A stretch of DNA of 64,000 nt from Mycolicibacterium fluoranthenivorans (GTDB lineage Bacteria; Actinomycetota; Actinomycetes; Mycobacteriales; Mycobacteriaceae): positions 186,001-250,000 of the forward strand of contig NZ_JAANOW010000002.1 of assembly GCF_011758805.1 (NCBI RefSeq), read 5' to 3'. The notes under the pieces were generated by a model. It made no database searches, had not been told where the DNA came from, and saw only the letters and a program-made list of their open reading frames with translations. This document shows positions 7,072-15,691 of this stretch, in pieces; positions within the stretch are counted from its first letter, which is position 1; each line of letters begins with the position of its first letter. The position numbers were made by a program, and so were the translations under genes.

Positions 7072-8722
7072 CGGTCCGGAGCAAGAGCACACCGCTGGGT
7101 GTCAGGCCGCCGCTGCTGGCCACCGCCACCTTGGCGCCGGCGACCTGGCGCTCGCCGGCATCCCCCCGAAGCTGGGTCACCGCCTCGTGGATCAGTCCCA
7201 TCCCGTGGGTGCGACCATGCGAGAGCTGCCCGCCATGGGTGTTGAGCGGAATCACCCCGTCCCGTGCGATGGCCTTTCCGCCGTCCAGGAAATCCTTGGC
7301 CTCGCCGATCCCGCAGAAGCCCAGGCCTTCCAGCCAGGACAGGCAGTTGAAGGTGAAACCGTCGTACAGCTGCGCAACATCGACATCGCTGGGCCGCAAC
7401 GAGGTCCGGCTCCACAGATGCGCGGACTGGCCCAGCACCTGGGGTTCGTGGGTGAGGGTGGTCTGGTCCCAGTCCAGCCGCTCGATGATCTGGGTGCCGA
7501 CGGCCTCCACCCGCACCGGCTTGTGAGGCAGGTCCTCGGCGGCGTCGACGGCCGACACGATCACGGCGACGGCGCCGTCGCACGGGACGTCGCAGTCGTA
7601 CAGACCGAACGGCGTGGTGATCATCCGGGCAGACAGGTAGTCGTCCATCGTCATCGGATCGCGGTAGATGGCGGTGGGATTCAGGGCCGCGTTCGCCCGC
7701 TGGTTCAGCGCGATCCACCCCAGCGTCTCACGTGTGGTGCCGTACCGGTGAAAGTGCCGGGAGGCGTTCTGCGCCAGAGTATGTGCCGCCGAGATACCGC
7801 CGAACGGCTGCTGCCAGCTGGTGGTGCGCGCACCACCAGGGGGCGACATCCGGCCTTCCTTCATCAACTGTTGGAAGGTGGCCTCCCACAGGGTGCGAAA
7901 GCACAGCACATGTCTGGCCATTCCCGTGGCCACGGCCATCATCGCCGCGATCACCGAGCCGCCCGGCCCGAAGGTGTCCATACCGCCGTTGATCCAGGTG
8001 GGGCGCAGTCCCAGCGCACCCTCCAGGGCGGACACGCCACCCTCGCCCATCCCGGCGATGTCCAGACCCGGATAGGTGGACAGGCCGTCGATATCGTCGA
8101 AGGTCAGTCCGGCGTCGGCGACCGCGGCCTTACACGCCTCGATGGTGAGCGACAGCGGTGGCACCATCAGCCGCCGGCCCATCGTGGAAGCGCCGATCCC
8201 GGTGATGGCCGAGTGGTCCTCGAACTTCTCGGTAGTGAGCATCGGGCGGACGTACTTGCCGAAATCCGATGGTGCGATCTCGTCTTCGGGCATCGCGGCC
8301 GGCGCCGTCTGGTCGGCCGCGGGGGTGAACACCGGCAGCCAGACATCGGCGAACTGCTGGAAGCGCACCTCGACGGGTTGGCCCAGTTCCAGCTTCTCCG
8401 GATCACAGTCGATGATGTTGGTGGTGAGCCGGACCCGCGGATCCTCGGCGATCGCCACTTCGGCGATCACATAGGGCGGCGGCAGATCGGGGAAGCCGAA
8501 GCGGTGATTGATGCTCACACCGGCCAGCGTGCCCCGGCCCGAGACGGCGCGGATCCCGAGATCCTGGCTTCGGCAGTAGCGACAGATCGGTGCGGGCGGA
8601 TGGATGAGCGCATTGCAGCTCTGGCACTCCTGGATGCGGAGTTTCCCGTCCGCACCCGAGGTCCAGAAGAACTCGTTCTGCGAAGTCAGTTGGGGCAATG
8701 GACGTCCCGGGGCCGCGGTCAT
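7064..8722 (-). CDS. DUF35 (zinc ribbon + OB-fold)-thiolase fusion protein
   Basis: This 552-residue protein has two parts. Residues 1-140 are a DUF35 module with a zinc ribbon (C33, C36, C47, C50) followed by an OB fold. Residues about 165-552 are an SCP-x-type thiolase. The usual nucleophile Cys loop (SCATG in the paralog at 25584) is replaced by a Gly/Met-rich GGMDTFGPGGS, so ordinary thiolytic chemistry is doubtful. DUF35 proteins that pair with SCP-x thiolases act as steroid side-chain aldolases (Ltp2-ChsH2), so a retro-aldol role is a fair inference. The ATG at 8722 overlaps the ferredoxin stop (ATGA). Confidence 0.88.
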   Translation of the reverse strand: MTAAPGRPLPQLTSQNEFFWTSGADGKLRIQECQSCNALIHPPAPICRYCRSQDLGIRAVSGRGTLAGVSINHRFGFPDLPPPYVIAEVAIAEDPRVRLTTNIIDCDPEKLELGQPVEVRFQQFADVWLPVFTPAADQTAPAAMPEDEIAPSDFGKYVRPMLTTEKFEDHSAITGIGASTMGRRLMVPPLSLTIEACKAAVADAGLTFDDIDGLSTYPGLDIAGMGEGGVSALEGALGLRPTWINGGMDTFGPGGSVIAAMMAVATGMARHVLCFRTLWEATFQQLMKEGRMSPPGGARTTSWQQPFGGISAAHTLAQNASRHFHRYGTTRETLGWIALNQRANAALNPTAIYRDPMTMDDYLSARMITTPFGLYDCDVPCDGAVAVIVSAVDAAEDLPHKPVRVEAVGTQIIERLDWDQTTLTHEPQVLGQSAHLWSRTSLRPSDVDVAQLYDGFTFNCLSWLEGLGFCGIGEAKDFLDGGKAIARDGVIPLNTHGGQLSHGRTHGMGLIHEAVTQLRGDAGERQVAGAKVAVASSGGLTPSGVLLLRTDD

Positions 8723-9015
8723 CGGGTGAACCCCCACTGCGCTTCGTTGTCTTCGGTCTTGAGGCTGCCGGCGGGGTCGGCCGTGTCGACGAGTGGCCGG
8801 TGATCGTCATCCGGGCGCCGCTCGCCGAGTTCCAGGATGGCGTGTACCGGGCAGTCCAGCAGGGCTCGCATCACCGCATCGCGATCCTGTGCCGGCACGT
8901 CGCCGGAGCCCTCGAGCTTGGCGTATCCCCAGTCGTCGAGGGAGAAGTACTCGGGTGCGTGTTTGGCGCAGATCCCGAACCCGTCGCACAGGGTACGGTC
9001 CAATTTGATCCTCAT
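8719..9015 (-). CDS. Ferredoxin with C-terminal extension (3Fe-4S-like)
   Basis: The 98-residue protein has a ferredoxin core of about 62 residues with C10, C16 and C55, and Phe13 at the variable fourth-ligand position. A hydrophilic 35-residue tail of unknown role follows. The ATG at 9015 is chosen for the 4-bp ATGA overlap with the NuoF-like gene; a GTG at 9021 is the alternative. Sitting directly after a NADH-oxidising flavoprotein, it is likely that enzyme's electron acceptor, passing electrons to a P450 or other oxygenase. Confidence 0.88.
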   Translation of the reverse strand: MRIKLDRTLCDGFGICAKHAPEYFSLDDWGYAKLEGSGDVPAQDRDAVMRALLDCPVHAILELGERRPDDDHRPLVDTADPAGSLKTEDNEAQWGFTR

Positions 9016-10304
9016 CGACACGCCTCCACTGCTTCGATCGGCTCAACCTCGAAGGGTCGCTGCGCCTCGAAAGTGCGGCAGCTCTGACAGGATCCGTCGA
9101 CATGCGCACGGACCAGATCGGGGAAATGGGTCAGTAGACTGGCCGCGATATTCGCCGCGCCGTCCAGCGTCGCGCATGCGCCGCGGCCGCGCAGCACCAC
9201 CGACCACCGCTGTAGCCGCTCGAGGTCTTCGGCGGTGGCGGCACCGTTGCGCAACGCCCCGGTGACGGCGGCCATCGCCGCCGTCCCGTTGAAGCAGGAG
9301 CCGCACTGTCCCGCGTTCTCCCGGTCGAAGTAGTCGAGCACCGAGGCGGCCACGGCGACGGGACAGTCGGAGGTGAGCACCGCCACCGCTCCGCAGCCCA
9401 GGCCGCTGCCCAGCGCGCGCAGCGTCTCGTGGTCCAGGCCGGCGCCGACCGCGTCGGGCCCGAGCAGTCCGGCGAAGTACCCACCCATCAGCAGTCCTGA
9501 CACGGCCGCGGGGGAAACGCGGTGCAGGGTCAGCAGATCGGCGATGGGGGCGCCGTAGGGCAGCTCGTAGAGCACCGGCGGCTTGCCTGCACCGGTCAGC
9601 GTGGCCAGGAAGGTGCCCGGCGAAGCCTCGGTGCCCTGCGAGCGGAAGGCATCCGCGCCATGTCGCCGGATATACGGCAGATGGGCCAGCGTCTCGACGT
9701 TGCTCACCAGCGTCGGGCACCCCGCGACACCTTCGTCGAACACCCGGGGCGGTTTGTCCGTGGGTTTGGCCGGTCCGCCGTTGATCGCCCGCACGGCCGC
9801 GGATTCCTCACCGGCGATATAGGCGGGCGCGACAGTCACCACGCTGATCGCGGGTGTGGTGTCGGCTACGGCCAGCGCCGCCTCGACCGCGGCGGCGGCG
9901 TGGGGGTCGGAGACGTAGACGTAGGCCTGCTGCGCGCCGACGATCCACGCCGCCAGACGTAGCCCGTCGAGCACCAGATGAGGCCGGTTACGCAGCAGCC
10001 AGCGATCTTTCACCGATGCCGGCTCACCCTCTTCGCCGTTGGCGACGACGATGGTCTGCCGCCCCGCGAGATGGGCGGCGCGTACCGTCTGCAGCTTGAT
10101 CGCGAGCGGAAACGCGGCGCCACCGCGGCCGAGCAGTCCCGCTGCGGCGATCTCGCCGAGCAGTCGCTCTGGATCGTCGACGTCCTGGTAGCCGCCGGAA
10201 CGCGTGTAGTCGGTGAGATCTTCGGGGCCGTGTCCGGTCCGCAACAGGCGCGGGGTCAGGCCCGGCCACACCGAAGTGGCGAGATCCGTTGCGGTGGTGG
10301 TCAT
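9012..10304 (-). CDS. NuoF-like NADH-binding flavoprotein (stand-alone)
   Basis: The 430-residue protein resembles the 51-kDa NuoF subunit of complex I. It has GRGGAAFP (59-66) for NADH/FMN, NGEEGEPASVKDR (89-101) for FMN, and an IAGEESA/SNVET region followed by an SLBB-like segment. The C-terminal Fe-S domain keeps C334, C337 and C377 of the NuoF N3 cluster, but the first ligand is Ala331 (ENAGQCGSC); C406 and C409 form an extra CxxC. No other Nuo subunit is nearby. It heads an operon with a ferredoxin, so it probably works as an NADH:ferredoxin oxidoreductase. The ATG at 10304 follows GAAAGGA. Confidence 0.85.
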   Translation of the reverse strand: MTTTATDLATSVWPGLTPRLLRTGHGPEDLTDYTRSGGYQDVDDPERLLGEIAAAGLLGRGGAAFPLAIKLQTVRAAHLAGRQTIVVANGEEGEPASVKDRWLLRNRPHLVLDGLRLAAWIVGAQQAYVYVSDPHAAAAVEAALAVADTTPAISVVTVAPAYIAGEESAAVRAINGGPAKPTDKPPRVFDEGVAGCPTLVSNVETLAHLPYIRRHGADAFRSQGTEASPGTFLATLTGAGKPPVLYELPYGAPIADLLTLHRVSPAAVSGLLMGGYFAGLLGPDAVGAGLDHETLRALGSGLGCGAVAVLTSDCPVAVAASVLDYFDRENAGQCGSCFNGTAAMAAVTGALRNGAATAEDLERLQRWSVVLRGRGACATLDGAANIAASLLTHFPDLVRAHVDGSCQSCRTFEAQRPFEVEPIEAVEACR

Positions 10305-10345
10305 GCGGTGGTCCTTTCCTGCTCGTCTGCCGCACGGGCGACGGT

Positions 10346-10361
10346 TAGGCTGTGTGCCGTG
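10346..10361 (+). promoter_or_regulatory. Predicted leaderless promoter
   Basis: A TAGGCT -10 element (TANNNT type) at 10346-10351 is followed by 7 nt and then the GTG at 10359. This spacing is typical of mycobacterial leaderless transcripts, and no Shine-Dalgarno sequence is present before the GTG. A clear -35 is not visible. Confidence 0.4.
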
Positions 10362-10820
10362 AGAACCGCAGTGGTGCGCGTGGACGTGGATCCGTTCGGG
10401 CAGCTGACGCCGGCCCGGCTTACCGAAGGCATGGCGGCGCTGCGTGAGCTCGGCGTCGAGGTGGTCGAGGCCGATCTGAGTACACTGCCGGCCGGCCGGC
10501 GCCAGGTTGAGGTGCTGGTGGCCGGCGATGATCCGGATGTGCTGACCGCAGAAGCTATCGTGCTGTGCAGCAAGGCCTTCGGTACCAACCCGGTGCCGGG
10601 GGTGCTGACCTTCGTCAGTCGCGGCACCGATGACGATGCGCACGGTGTGCTGGCCGGCTTCGGATTGGCCGGCCGGGTGCAGCGGTTCCCGAGCGGCGAG
10701 GGCTGGGACATCGTGGAGGTGACACTGCGCCGCGCCGACCTGGCCCGGGTGCCCGAGAGCCGGATCCACACGGCGCTGGAGGCGTCGCTGAACAGCGAGG
10801 TGCGCATCCTGCTGGAGTAG
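10359..10820 (+). CDS. Conserved hypothetical protein, unrecognised
   Basis: The 153-residue soluble protein begins MRTAVVRVDVDPFGQLTPARL. It looks like an alpha/beta protein and has no signal peptide or Cys-rich motif. I do not recognise the family. It is divergent from the NuoF-like gene across 54 bp and convergent with the hydrolase gene ending at 10827 (6 bp between stops). The promoter arrangement suggests a leaderless transcript from GTG 10359. Shared control with the NuoF operon is possible because the two promoters must lie close together. Confidence 0.6.
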   Translation: MRTAVVRVDVDPFGQLTPARLTEGMAALRELGVEVVEADLSTLPAGRRQVEVLVAGDDPDVLTAEAIVLCSKAFGTNPVPGVLTFVSRGTDDDAHGVLAGFGLAGRVQRFPSGEGWDIVEVTLRRADLARVPESRIHTALEASLNSEVRILLE

Positions 10821-10826
10821 TTCACG

Positions 10827-11729
10827 TCAGCTGTCCAGGAAGTCGAGAATCGCCGGCGCGGCCTGCACCCAGGTGTCGAACAAGCAGAACTTCTTCCCGC
10901 CGCTCTGGGCGAACTTCTCGCCGGCCCGCTCCCAGGCGTCCTCGGGCCACGGCGGATCGATCAGGGTGGAACCCTTGATCAGGCAGCTCACCTCGAGTGA
11001 GGTGCGCTTGGGGTGATCCCAGTCGTTCTCGCCGCCCCGGATGATCAGCGTCGGTACGGTGATGTTCTCGAACGTCTCGTCCGGCACGCCGGGGATGGTC
11101 TGGCCCGGCTTGGACACGAAGGCGTTGAGCCAGCGCAACATCACCTTGAGGAACTCGTCGTGGTCCAGCTCGAGGAAGCGCTGGCGGTTGGCGGGATTCT
11201 GCTCGATTCGTTCCCGCCACTCCGGCACGTGCAGGAGTCCCTTGATACCGAGACCGCGCACGGCCAGGATGCTCGGGGTGATGTAGTGCCCACCGAGCAC
11301 GAACGATCCGTACACGCCGCCGACGATGTTCCACACGATCAGCTTGGTGACGATCTCCGGGTAGAGGATCGTCGTCAGAATCGAGTCCCGGGCGCCACCG
11401 GAACCTCCGGCGATGATGCACGGCCCGACACCGAGCTTGGAGATCAGGGTGTAGAGCGTCTCCGCGCGCATGTGCGACTCGCTCTGACCGTAGAACTGCA
11501 CGTCGGATCTGCCGCAATTCGGCCGGTCCCACAGCAGCACCCGGTAGCCGCCCTTGACCAGGGCGTTGGCCAGTGGACGCAGCCCGGGAATATCCTTGCT
11601 GAACCGTCCGCCCGGCGTCAGGGCGATGAGATCGCCTGTCTTGCCGAGTATTTCGTATACGACGTTACCGCCGTTGATCTCGATGACCTTCTCGCCCCGC
11701 TTGAGCGCGGGCCCTTCGTGACTGGTCAT
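10827..11729 (-). CDS. Alpha/beta hydrolase (C-C bond or ester hydrolase type)
   Basis: The 300-residue hydrolase has TPGGRFSKD as the oxyanion strand, LLWDRPNCGRSD as the second conserved block and GGSGGAR as the nucleophile elbow. Overall layout resembles meta-cleavage-product and related hydrolases, but I would not assign C-C cleavage from this alone. The ATG at 11729 overlaps the Rieske stop (ATGA). It is the last gene of a four-gene operon with two amidohydrolases and the Rieske protein. Confidence 0.85.
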   Translation of the reverse strand: MTSHEGPALKRGEKVIEINGGNVVYEILGKTGDLIALTPGGRFSKDIPGLRPLANALVKGGYRVLLWDRPNCGRSDVQFYGQSESHMRAETLYTLISKLGVGPCIIAGGSGGARDSILTTILYPEIVTKLIVWNIVGGVYGSFVLGGHYITPSILAVRGLGIKGLLHVPEWRERIEQNPANRQRFLELDHDEFLKVMLRWLNAFVSKPGQTIPGVPDETFENITVPTLIIRGGENDWDHPKRTSLEVSCLIKGSTLIDPPWPEDAWERAGEKFAQSGGKKFCLFDTWVQAAPAILDFLDS

Positions 11730-12115
11730 GCCTGCACCAGCACATCGTTACCGACCACTCGCACCGGGTAGGTGCGGATGCTCCACTCCGGCTTCACAGC
11801 CGTGGTGCCGGTGGCCAATTCGAATCCCCACTGGTGCCACGGGCAGAAGATGTACTCCTTGTCGCGCACCATCACGGCATCCCCGGGAACGTTCTCGTCG
11901 ACGACATTCAGACCGCGAGCGCGTCCCGAGCACAGCGGGCCGCCCTCGTGAGGGCAGTAGTTCGCGATCGCATAGAACGTGCCGTTGACGTTGTACACGC
12001 CCACGCCGTGACGGCCGATCGGAACGAGTTTGTGCGTACCGGAAGGTATTTCGTCGACGGTGGCAACAACGTGTTCGCGTCCTTGGGCAAGGCGGGGAGT
12101 CTCGTTGTGGGCCAA
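11726..12115 (-). CDS. Rieske-type [2Fe-2S] ferredoxin
   Basis: The 129-residue protein has both Rieske ligand motifs: CPHEGGPLC (C-x-H) and CPWHQWGF (C-x-x-H). It lacks a C-terminal oxygenase domain, so it is a stand-alone ferredoxin-type component. The start appears to be TTG at 12115, 1 nt after the upstream TGA; no closer ATG/GTG keeps the conserved N-terminal strand. It could donate electrons to an oxygenase encoded elsewhere, since no Rieske oxygenase alpha subunit is in the window. Confidence 0.88.
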   Translation of the reverse strand: MAHNETPRLAQGREHVVATVDEIPSGTHKLVPIGRHGVGVYNVNGTFYAIANYCPHEGGPLCSGRARGLNVVDENVPGDAVMVRDKEYIFCPWHQWGFELATGTTAVKPEWSIRTYPVRVVGNDVLVQA

Positions 12116-12116
12116 C

Positions 12117-13259
12117 TCAGAACACCCGAACCTGACCCTCGAGCACCGGTACGGTGTCGGGAAGGTTATAGATCTCGATCGAATTGCGGAACATGATGTT
12201 CTCGCGGGCGTACTCGGGGAGGTGTTTGACCAGCCAGCGGGGGTCGTCGAAGGTCCAGTGCGGGTAGTCGCTGGAGAAGAGCAGGATCTTGTCGCACTCC
12301 ATCCATTCGAAGGCCCGGGAGAGTTCGGTCTTGTCCTCGGGGTAGTCCAACGGCTGCGTACTGAACTTGATGTGCTGCTTGACGTATTCGCTGGGTTTGC
12401 GCTTGATGTCCAGCCAGTTCTTGCGGGCCTCGTAGATGGCGTCCATCCGCCACATCAGCGGCAGGATCCAGGTGAACGCATGCTCGATAAACACGATTTT
12501 CAGGGTGGGATGCCGGTCGAAGACACCGTCGAAGATGAGGCTCATGATCTGGTTTGCGGCCAACAGCGAGTACGTGACCATGAAATCGTGGTTGTAACTT
12601 GGCAGCCCGACCGGCGGGATGGGCAGCGTCTCGTACACACCACGCGACAGATGGCAGCTCACGGGCATGTTGTATTTGGTGGCGGTCGCCCAGATCTGGT
12701 CGTAGCACGGATCGCCCCAGGACGGTCGAGGTTCGGCCTTGATGAGGATCTGGGCCATGAACGGGTGTTCCGCCCACTTCTCGATCTCGGTGACGGCGCC
12801 GGGCTGGTCCTCGATGGCCACACAGATGGACCCGCGCCAGCGCTCGTGCCAGTTGTTGTGGCTGTCCAGCCAGTGATTGGCCAGCCAGGTGTTGGTGGCC
12901 GTGCAGTAGGCCGAGGTCGCCTCGGGCAGCCGCATCTCACCGTGGGTGGGCTCCAGGATCGCGATATCGGATCCGGCCTCCATCACCAGCTGGCGCAGCG
13001 CCATATCGGGGTCACTACAGGCGAACTCGCCGTCCGGGGGAAACGCGTCGAGGCGCATCGCGTACGCGTGTGCGTAATCGGGGGCATCGTAGTAAATCTG
13101 TTCGCCCACTTTGTGGTTCAGAAAGTACTTGCTGCGCCACGGTTCCGGGATGTATTCGACCAGCTCACCGCGTCGCGGCATGGGGTGGACGTCGGAGTCG
13201 ACGCACCGAACGGCGATGCGCTCGGCAGGGGCGACACGGGGTGTGGTGGTGACGGACAT
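12117..13259 (-). CDS. Amidohydrolase-family protein (ACMSD-like metal-dependent)
   Basis: The 380-residue amidohydrolase-2 TIM barrel has the N-terminal metal motif VDSDVHP and a C-terminal FSSDYPH carrying the metal-binding Asp. The family contains decarboxylases and hydrolases such as aminocarboxymuconate-semialdehyde decarboxylase. The ATG at 13259 is preceded by AGGAGG, the strongest ribosome site in this operon. It shares an operon with the related protein at 13277-14386. The substrate is unknown; a carboxylated ring-cleavage or lactone intermediate is an inference. Confidence 0.88.
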   Translation of the reverse strand: MSVTTTPRVAPAERIAVRCVDSDVHPMPRRGELVEYIPEPWRSKYFLNHKVGEQIYYDAPDYAHAYAMRLDAFPPDGEFACSDPDMALRQLVMEAGSDIAILEPTHGEMRLPEATSAYCTATNTWLANHWLDSHNNWHERWRGSICVAIEDQPGAVTEIEKWAEHPFMAQILIKAEPRPSWGDPCYDQIWATATKYNMPVSCHLSRGVYETLPIPPVGLPSYNHDFMVTYSLLAANQIMSLIFDGVFDRHPTLKIVFIEHAFTWILPLMWRMDAIYEARKNWLDIKRKPSEYVKQHIKFSTQPLDYPEDKTELSRAFEWMECDKILLFSSDYPHWTFDDPRWLVKHLPEYARENIMFRNSIEIYNLPDTVPVLEGQVRVF

Positions 13260-13276
13260 GGTGGTGGCCTCCTGCT

Positions 13277-14386
13277 CTACTGTGCGCCCGAAGCGGACGA
13301 AAAAGCCGGACTTTGAATTCCGTACAGCTGCGCGGCATTGCGCCAGCACAGCTTGTCCCGTTGGTCGGCGCTGTATGCCGCCGGCACCGTCAGCTCGGCA
13401 GCGTTGTAGTGCGGGTAGCTCGACCCGAACATGGTCATATCCTCCTTGCCGGTGAACCCGAACCACTCACCCGCGAAGTCGACGTCGCCGGGCCCGTCGT
13501 ACGCGCCCTGGACGAAGTACACGTGGTCGGGCAGGTAGTCACTGGGCATCTTCGGGGCCCATGGGGTCTGCTCCAGATGCGGCCTGCCGAAGCAGTCCAT
13601 CCGCCAGATGAACGGTGTCAGCATGTCGGCCGCACCGTCGGCCCAGACCATCTTGAGGTTCGGCATTCGCTCGAACACGCCCTCGGCGATCATGTTCATC
13701 AGGTGGTACAGGTAGTTCAGCGACATGAAGGACAGGTACTGTTCGTACGTCCGGGCTTTGCCAGAAGGTGTGGGGGAGAACTGGATTCCCGCACCGACCT
13801 CGATGTGCACGGCGACCGGCAGACCTGCCGCTTCGGCGGCGGCCCACAGCGGCCAGAACTGGGGCTTGCCGTAGAGCTCGCGGGATTGCAGGGGTACGCC
13901 GATCTGCACGACCCGCGGGTGGTCCTTGTACTTCTCGATCTCCCGCAGCGCGCCGGCGACATCATCGGGGTTGACGCGGAGGGTGCCGCGAAAGCGTTCA
14001 CCGAACTCGTCGTGTTCGAGCCAGCGGGTCACCATCATGTCGTTGTGAGCCGCGGCGAGCGCGGAGCCCAGATGACGGTCGGGCATGATCCCGCGCGTCA
14101 TCGGGTGCAGGACCGCCACGTCGACGCCGCGGTCGGCGAACAGGTGCTCGGCGACCAGGTCGACATCGGATCCCGGGTATTCGCCGTGGGGGCCCTTGGC
14201 CTCTTTCAGGTATTCGCCGCCGGGCGCGCCGTACCAGTCCATCTCGTAGTCCGGGAATCCCCGGCTGCTGAACGGTTCGCGCAGGAAGTTCTGCCGCAGG
14301 TCCTTGTTGGAGCCGAAGAAGATGTGCACGCTGGCGTCGATGACGGGCACATCCACCACACCGGAACCGTCTTCGAACCGCTTCAC
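13277..14386 (-). CDS. Amidohydrolase-family protein (variant metal motif)
   Basis: The 369-residue protein is of the same amidohydrolase-2 type as its neighbour. The first metal motif reads VIDASVHIF, so an Asp and His are spaced differently from the usual DxDxH. The C-terminal FGSSYPHYN has Ser where the neighbour has the metal-binding Asp. It may therefore be catalytically altered or act as a partner of the neighbour. The GTG at 14386 is preferred because AGGGGAAGG lies 9 nt upstream; an in-frame GTG at 14407 would place that ribosome site inside the gene. It is divergent from the acyl-CoA dehydrogenase pair. Confidence 0.82.
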   Translation of the reverse strand: MKRFEDGSGVVDVPVIDASVHIFFGSNKDLRQNFLREPFSSRGFPDYEMDWYGAPGGEYLKEAKGPHGEYPGSDVDLVAEHLFADRGVDVAVLHPMTRGIMPDRHLGSALAAAHNDMMVTRWLEHDEFGERFRGTLRVNPDDVAGALREIEKYKDHPRVVQIGVPLQSRELYGKPQFWPLWAAAEAAGLPVAVHIEVGAGIQFSPTPSGKARTYEQYLSFMSLNYLYHLMNMIAEGVFERMPNLKMVWADGAADMLTPFIWRMDCFGRPHLEQTPWAPKMPSDYLPDHVYFVQGAYDGPGDVDFAGEWFGFTGKEDMTMFGSSYPHYNAAELTVPAAYSADQRDKLCWRNAAQLYGIQSPAFSSASGAQ

Positions 14387-14466
14387 CGGGTTCCACCTTC
14401 CCCTCACAAGCCGGGCCGGGAACCGGCCGGAGTTGGTCCCAGTGTAGATCCTTGTTCTTCCGAATC

Positions 14467-14481
14467 AAGAATAATGTTCTC
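14467..14481. promoter_or_regulatory. Degenerate copy of the GAGAAT-N3-ATTCTC operator (site A)
   Basis: AAGAAT-AAT-GTTCTC matches the consensus at 10 of 12 defined positions and is itself nearly symmetrical. It lies about 80 bp upstream of the leftward amidohydrolase operon and in the same intergenic region as the exact site B. Confidence 0.45.
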
Positions 14482-14589
14482 CAGCGGATCGCTTACATCC
14501 GCGCTGGTGGGCGTGTGTGCTGGTCAGTTGCATGGCGGCGGTGGGGTGAAACCCCGCGCTGGCTGCTGGAGAATCCCGACACCGCATAA

Positions 14590-14604
14590 GAGAATGGTAT
14601 TCTC
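14590..14604. promoter_or_regulatory. Exact GAGAAT-N3-ATTCTC operator (site B)
   Basis: GAGAAT-GGT-ATTCTC is a perfect inverted repeat with a 3-bp spacer, 34 bp upstream of the GTG of the acyl-CoA dehydrogenase gene. TATTCT within it can serve as the -10, so a bound protein would block RNA polymerase. One of two exact copies in the window. Confidence 0.65.
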
Positions 14605-14638
14605 GCCGGGTCCGGACGAGTGAGGTGGGAGGTGCCGC

Positions 14639-15691
14639 GTGCTGCTTGAGTTCGATGCTGACCAGCGGCTATGGCAGGAGACGGTGCGCGATGCGGTGGG
14701 CAAACAATGCCCGGCATCATTGGTGCGGGGCATCGCAGAGAACAAGGGGGCACCTGAGGCCGCACACGCACTGTGGCAGTCCTATCTGGACGCGGGTTGG
14801 ACCGAGCTGGCCGACCCGGAGAACGCGGTCGAACTGGCCATCGTGCTCGAGGAACTCGGCAGGGCGACCGACCCGACCCCGTTCCTGGCGACGCTGTCGC
14901 AGTTCGCGCCGCTGGCCGGAAAGCGCTTCGACCCTTCGAAGGCCGGGGCGGCGGTCTACGACGGGGTCAGCGCCAATTGGAGCCGACAGGGCTGGGTGCT
15001 GGAGGGCACGTCGAAGTTCGTGCTGGACGGCGATCGCGCCGAGCAGATCGCCGTGGTGACACCCGCCGGGGTGTTCGTGATCGACGGCGGAGTCGTCAAT
15101 TCGACAGAGGCGCCAGGCATCACCTCGCGGCGACGCGATGTGTTCGACCCGGTTCTGCACGTCGCCGAAGTGACCTTCGACCGGCTGCGCGTCGAGGAGC
15201 CCGACCGGCTGGACCTCGAGCCGTCGGCAGCGTCGGCCCTGGTCGAACGGTCCCGGCACATCGCGTTGATGGGCCTGGCCATCACGATGGTCGGCGCCTG
15301 TCAGCGCGTCCTGGACCTGGCCCTTGAGCACGCCAAGAGCCGACAGCAGTTCGGGGTGCCCATCGGCTCGTTCCAGGCCATCCAGCACAAGGCCACCGAT
15401 ATGTACGTGGCCATCGAGCGGGCGCGGGCGCTGTCCTATTTCTCCGCGCTCACCATCGCCGCCGACGACCCGCGTCGTCGTATCGCCGCGGCGATGGCCA
15501 AGGCCAGTGCGGGGGAGTGCCAGTCACTGGTGTTCCAGCACGGCCTGCAGACCTTCGGGGCCATGGGCTTCACCTGGGAAAACGACCTTCAGTTCGCCTT
15601 GAAGCGGGCCAAGGCCGGCGAGCTTCTGCTCGGCGGCGCCGCAGAACACCGCGCTCTCATCGCCGAGGAGTTTGATGCAACTCGAATTTGA
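14639..15691 (+). CDS. Acyl-CoA dehydrogenase, small subunit type
   Basis: This 350-residue acyl-CoA dehydrogenase has a short N-terminal domain and the FAD-binding SRQQFGVPIGSFQAIQHKATD segment split around residue 240. Its C-terminal part ends in FGAMGFTWENDLQF. The usual catalytic Glu of the IYEGT motif is not seen. It overlaps the next acyl-CoA dehydrogenase gene by 17 bp. Mycobacterial steroid-degrading dehydrogenases often form alpha2beta2 heteromers from two such neighbours, so this is probably one subunit of a pair. The GTG start at 14639 follows GGGAGG. Site B sits on its promoter. Confidence 0.88.
   Translation: MLLEFDADQRLWQETVRDAVGKQCPASLVRGIAENKGAPEAAHALWQSYLDAGWTELADPENAVELAIVLEELGRATDPTPFLATLSQFAPLAGKRFDPSKAGAAVYDGVSANWSRQGWVLEGTSKFVLDGDRAEQIAVVTPAGVFVIDGGVVNSTEAPGITSRRRDVFDPVLHVAEVTFDRLRVEEPDRLDLEPSAASALVERSRHIALMGLAITMVGACQRVLDLALEHAKSRQQFGVPIGSFQAIQHKATDMYVAIERARALSYFSALTIAADDPRRRIAAAMAKASAGECQSLVFQHGLQTFGAMGFTWENDLQFALKRAKAGELLLGGAAEHRALIAEEFDATRI

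Noticed and set aside
6875..8803. 642-codon open frame opposite the DUF35-thiolase gene
   Set aside because: It is produced by codon bias of the real minus-strand gene; its translation is low-complexity and His/Arg/Gly-rich.
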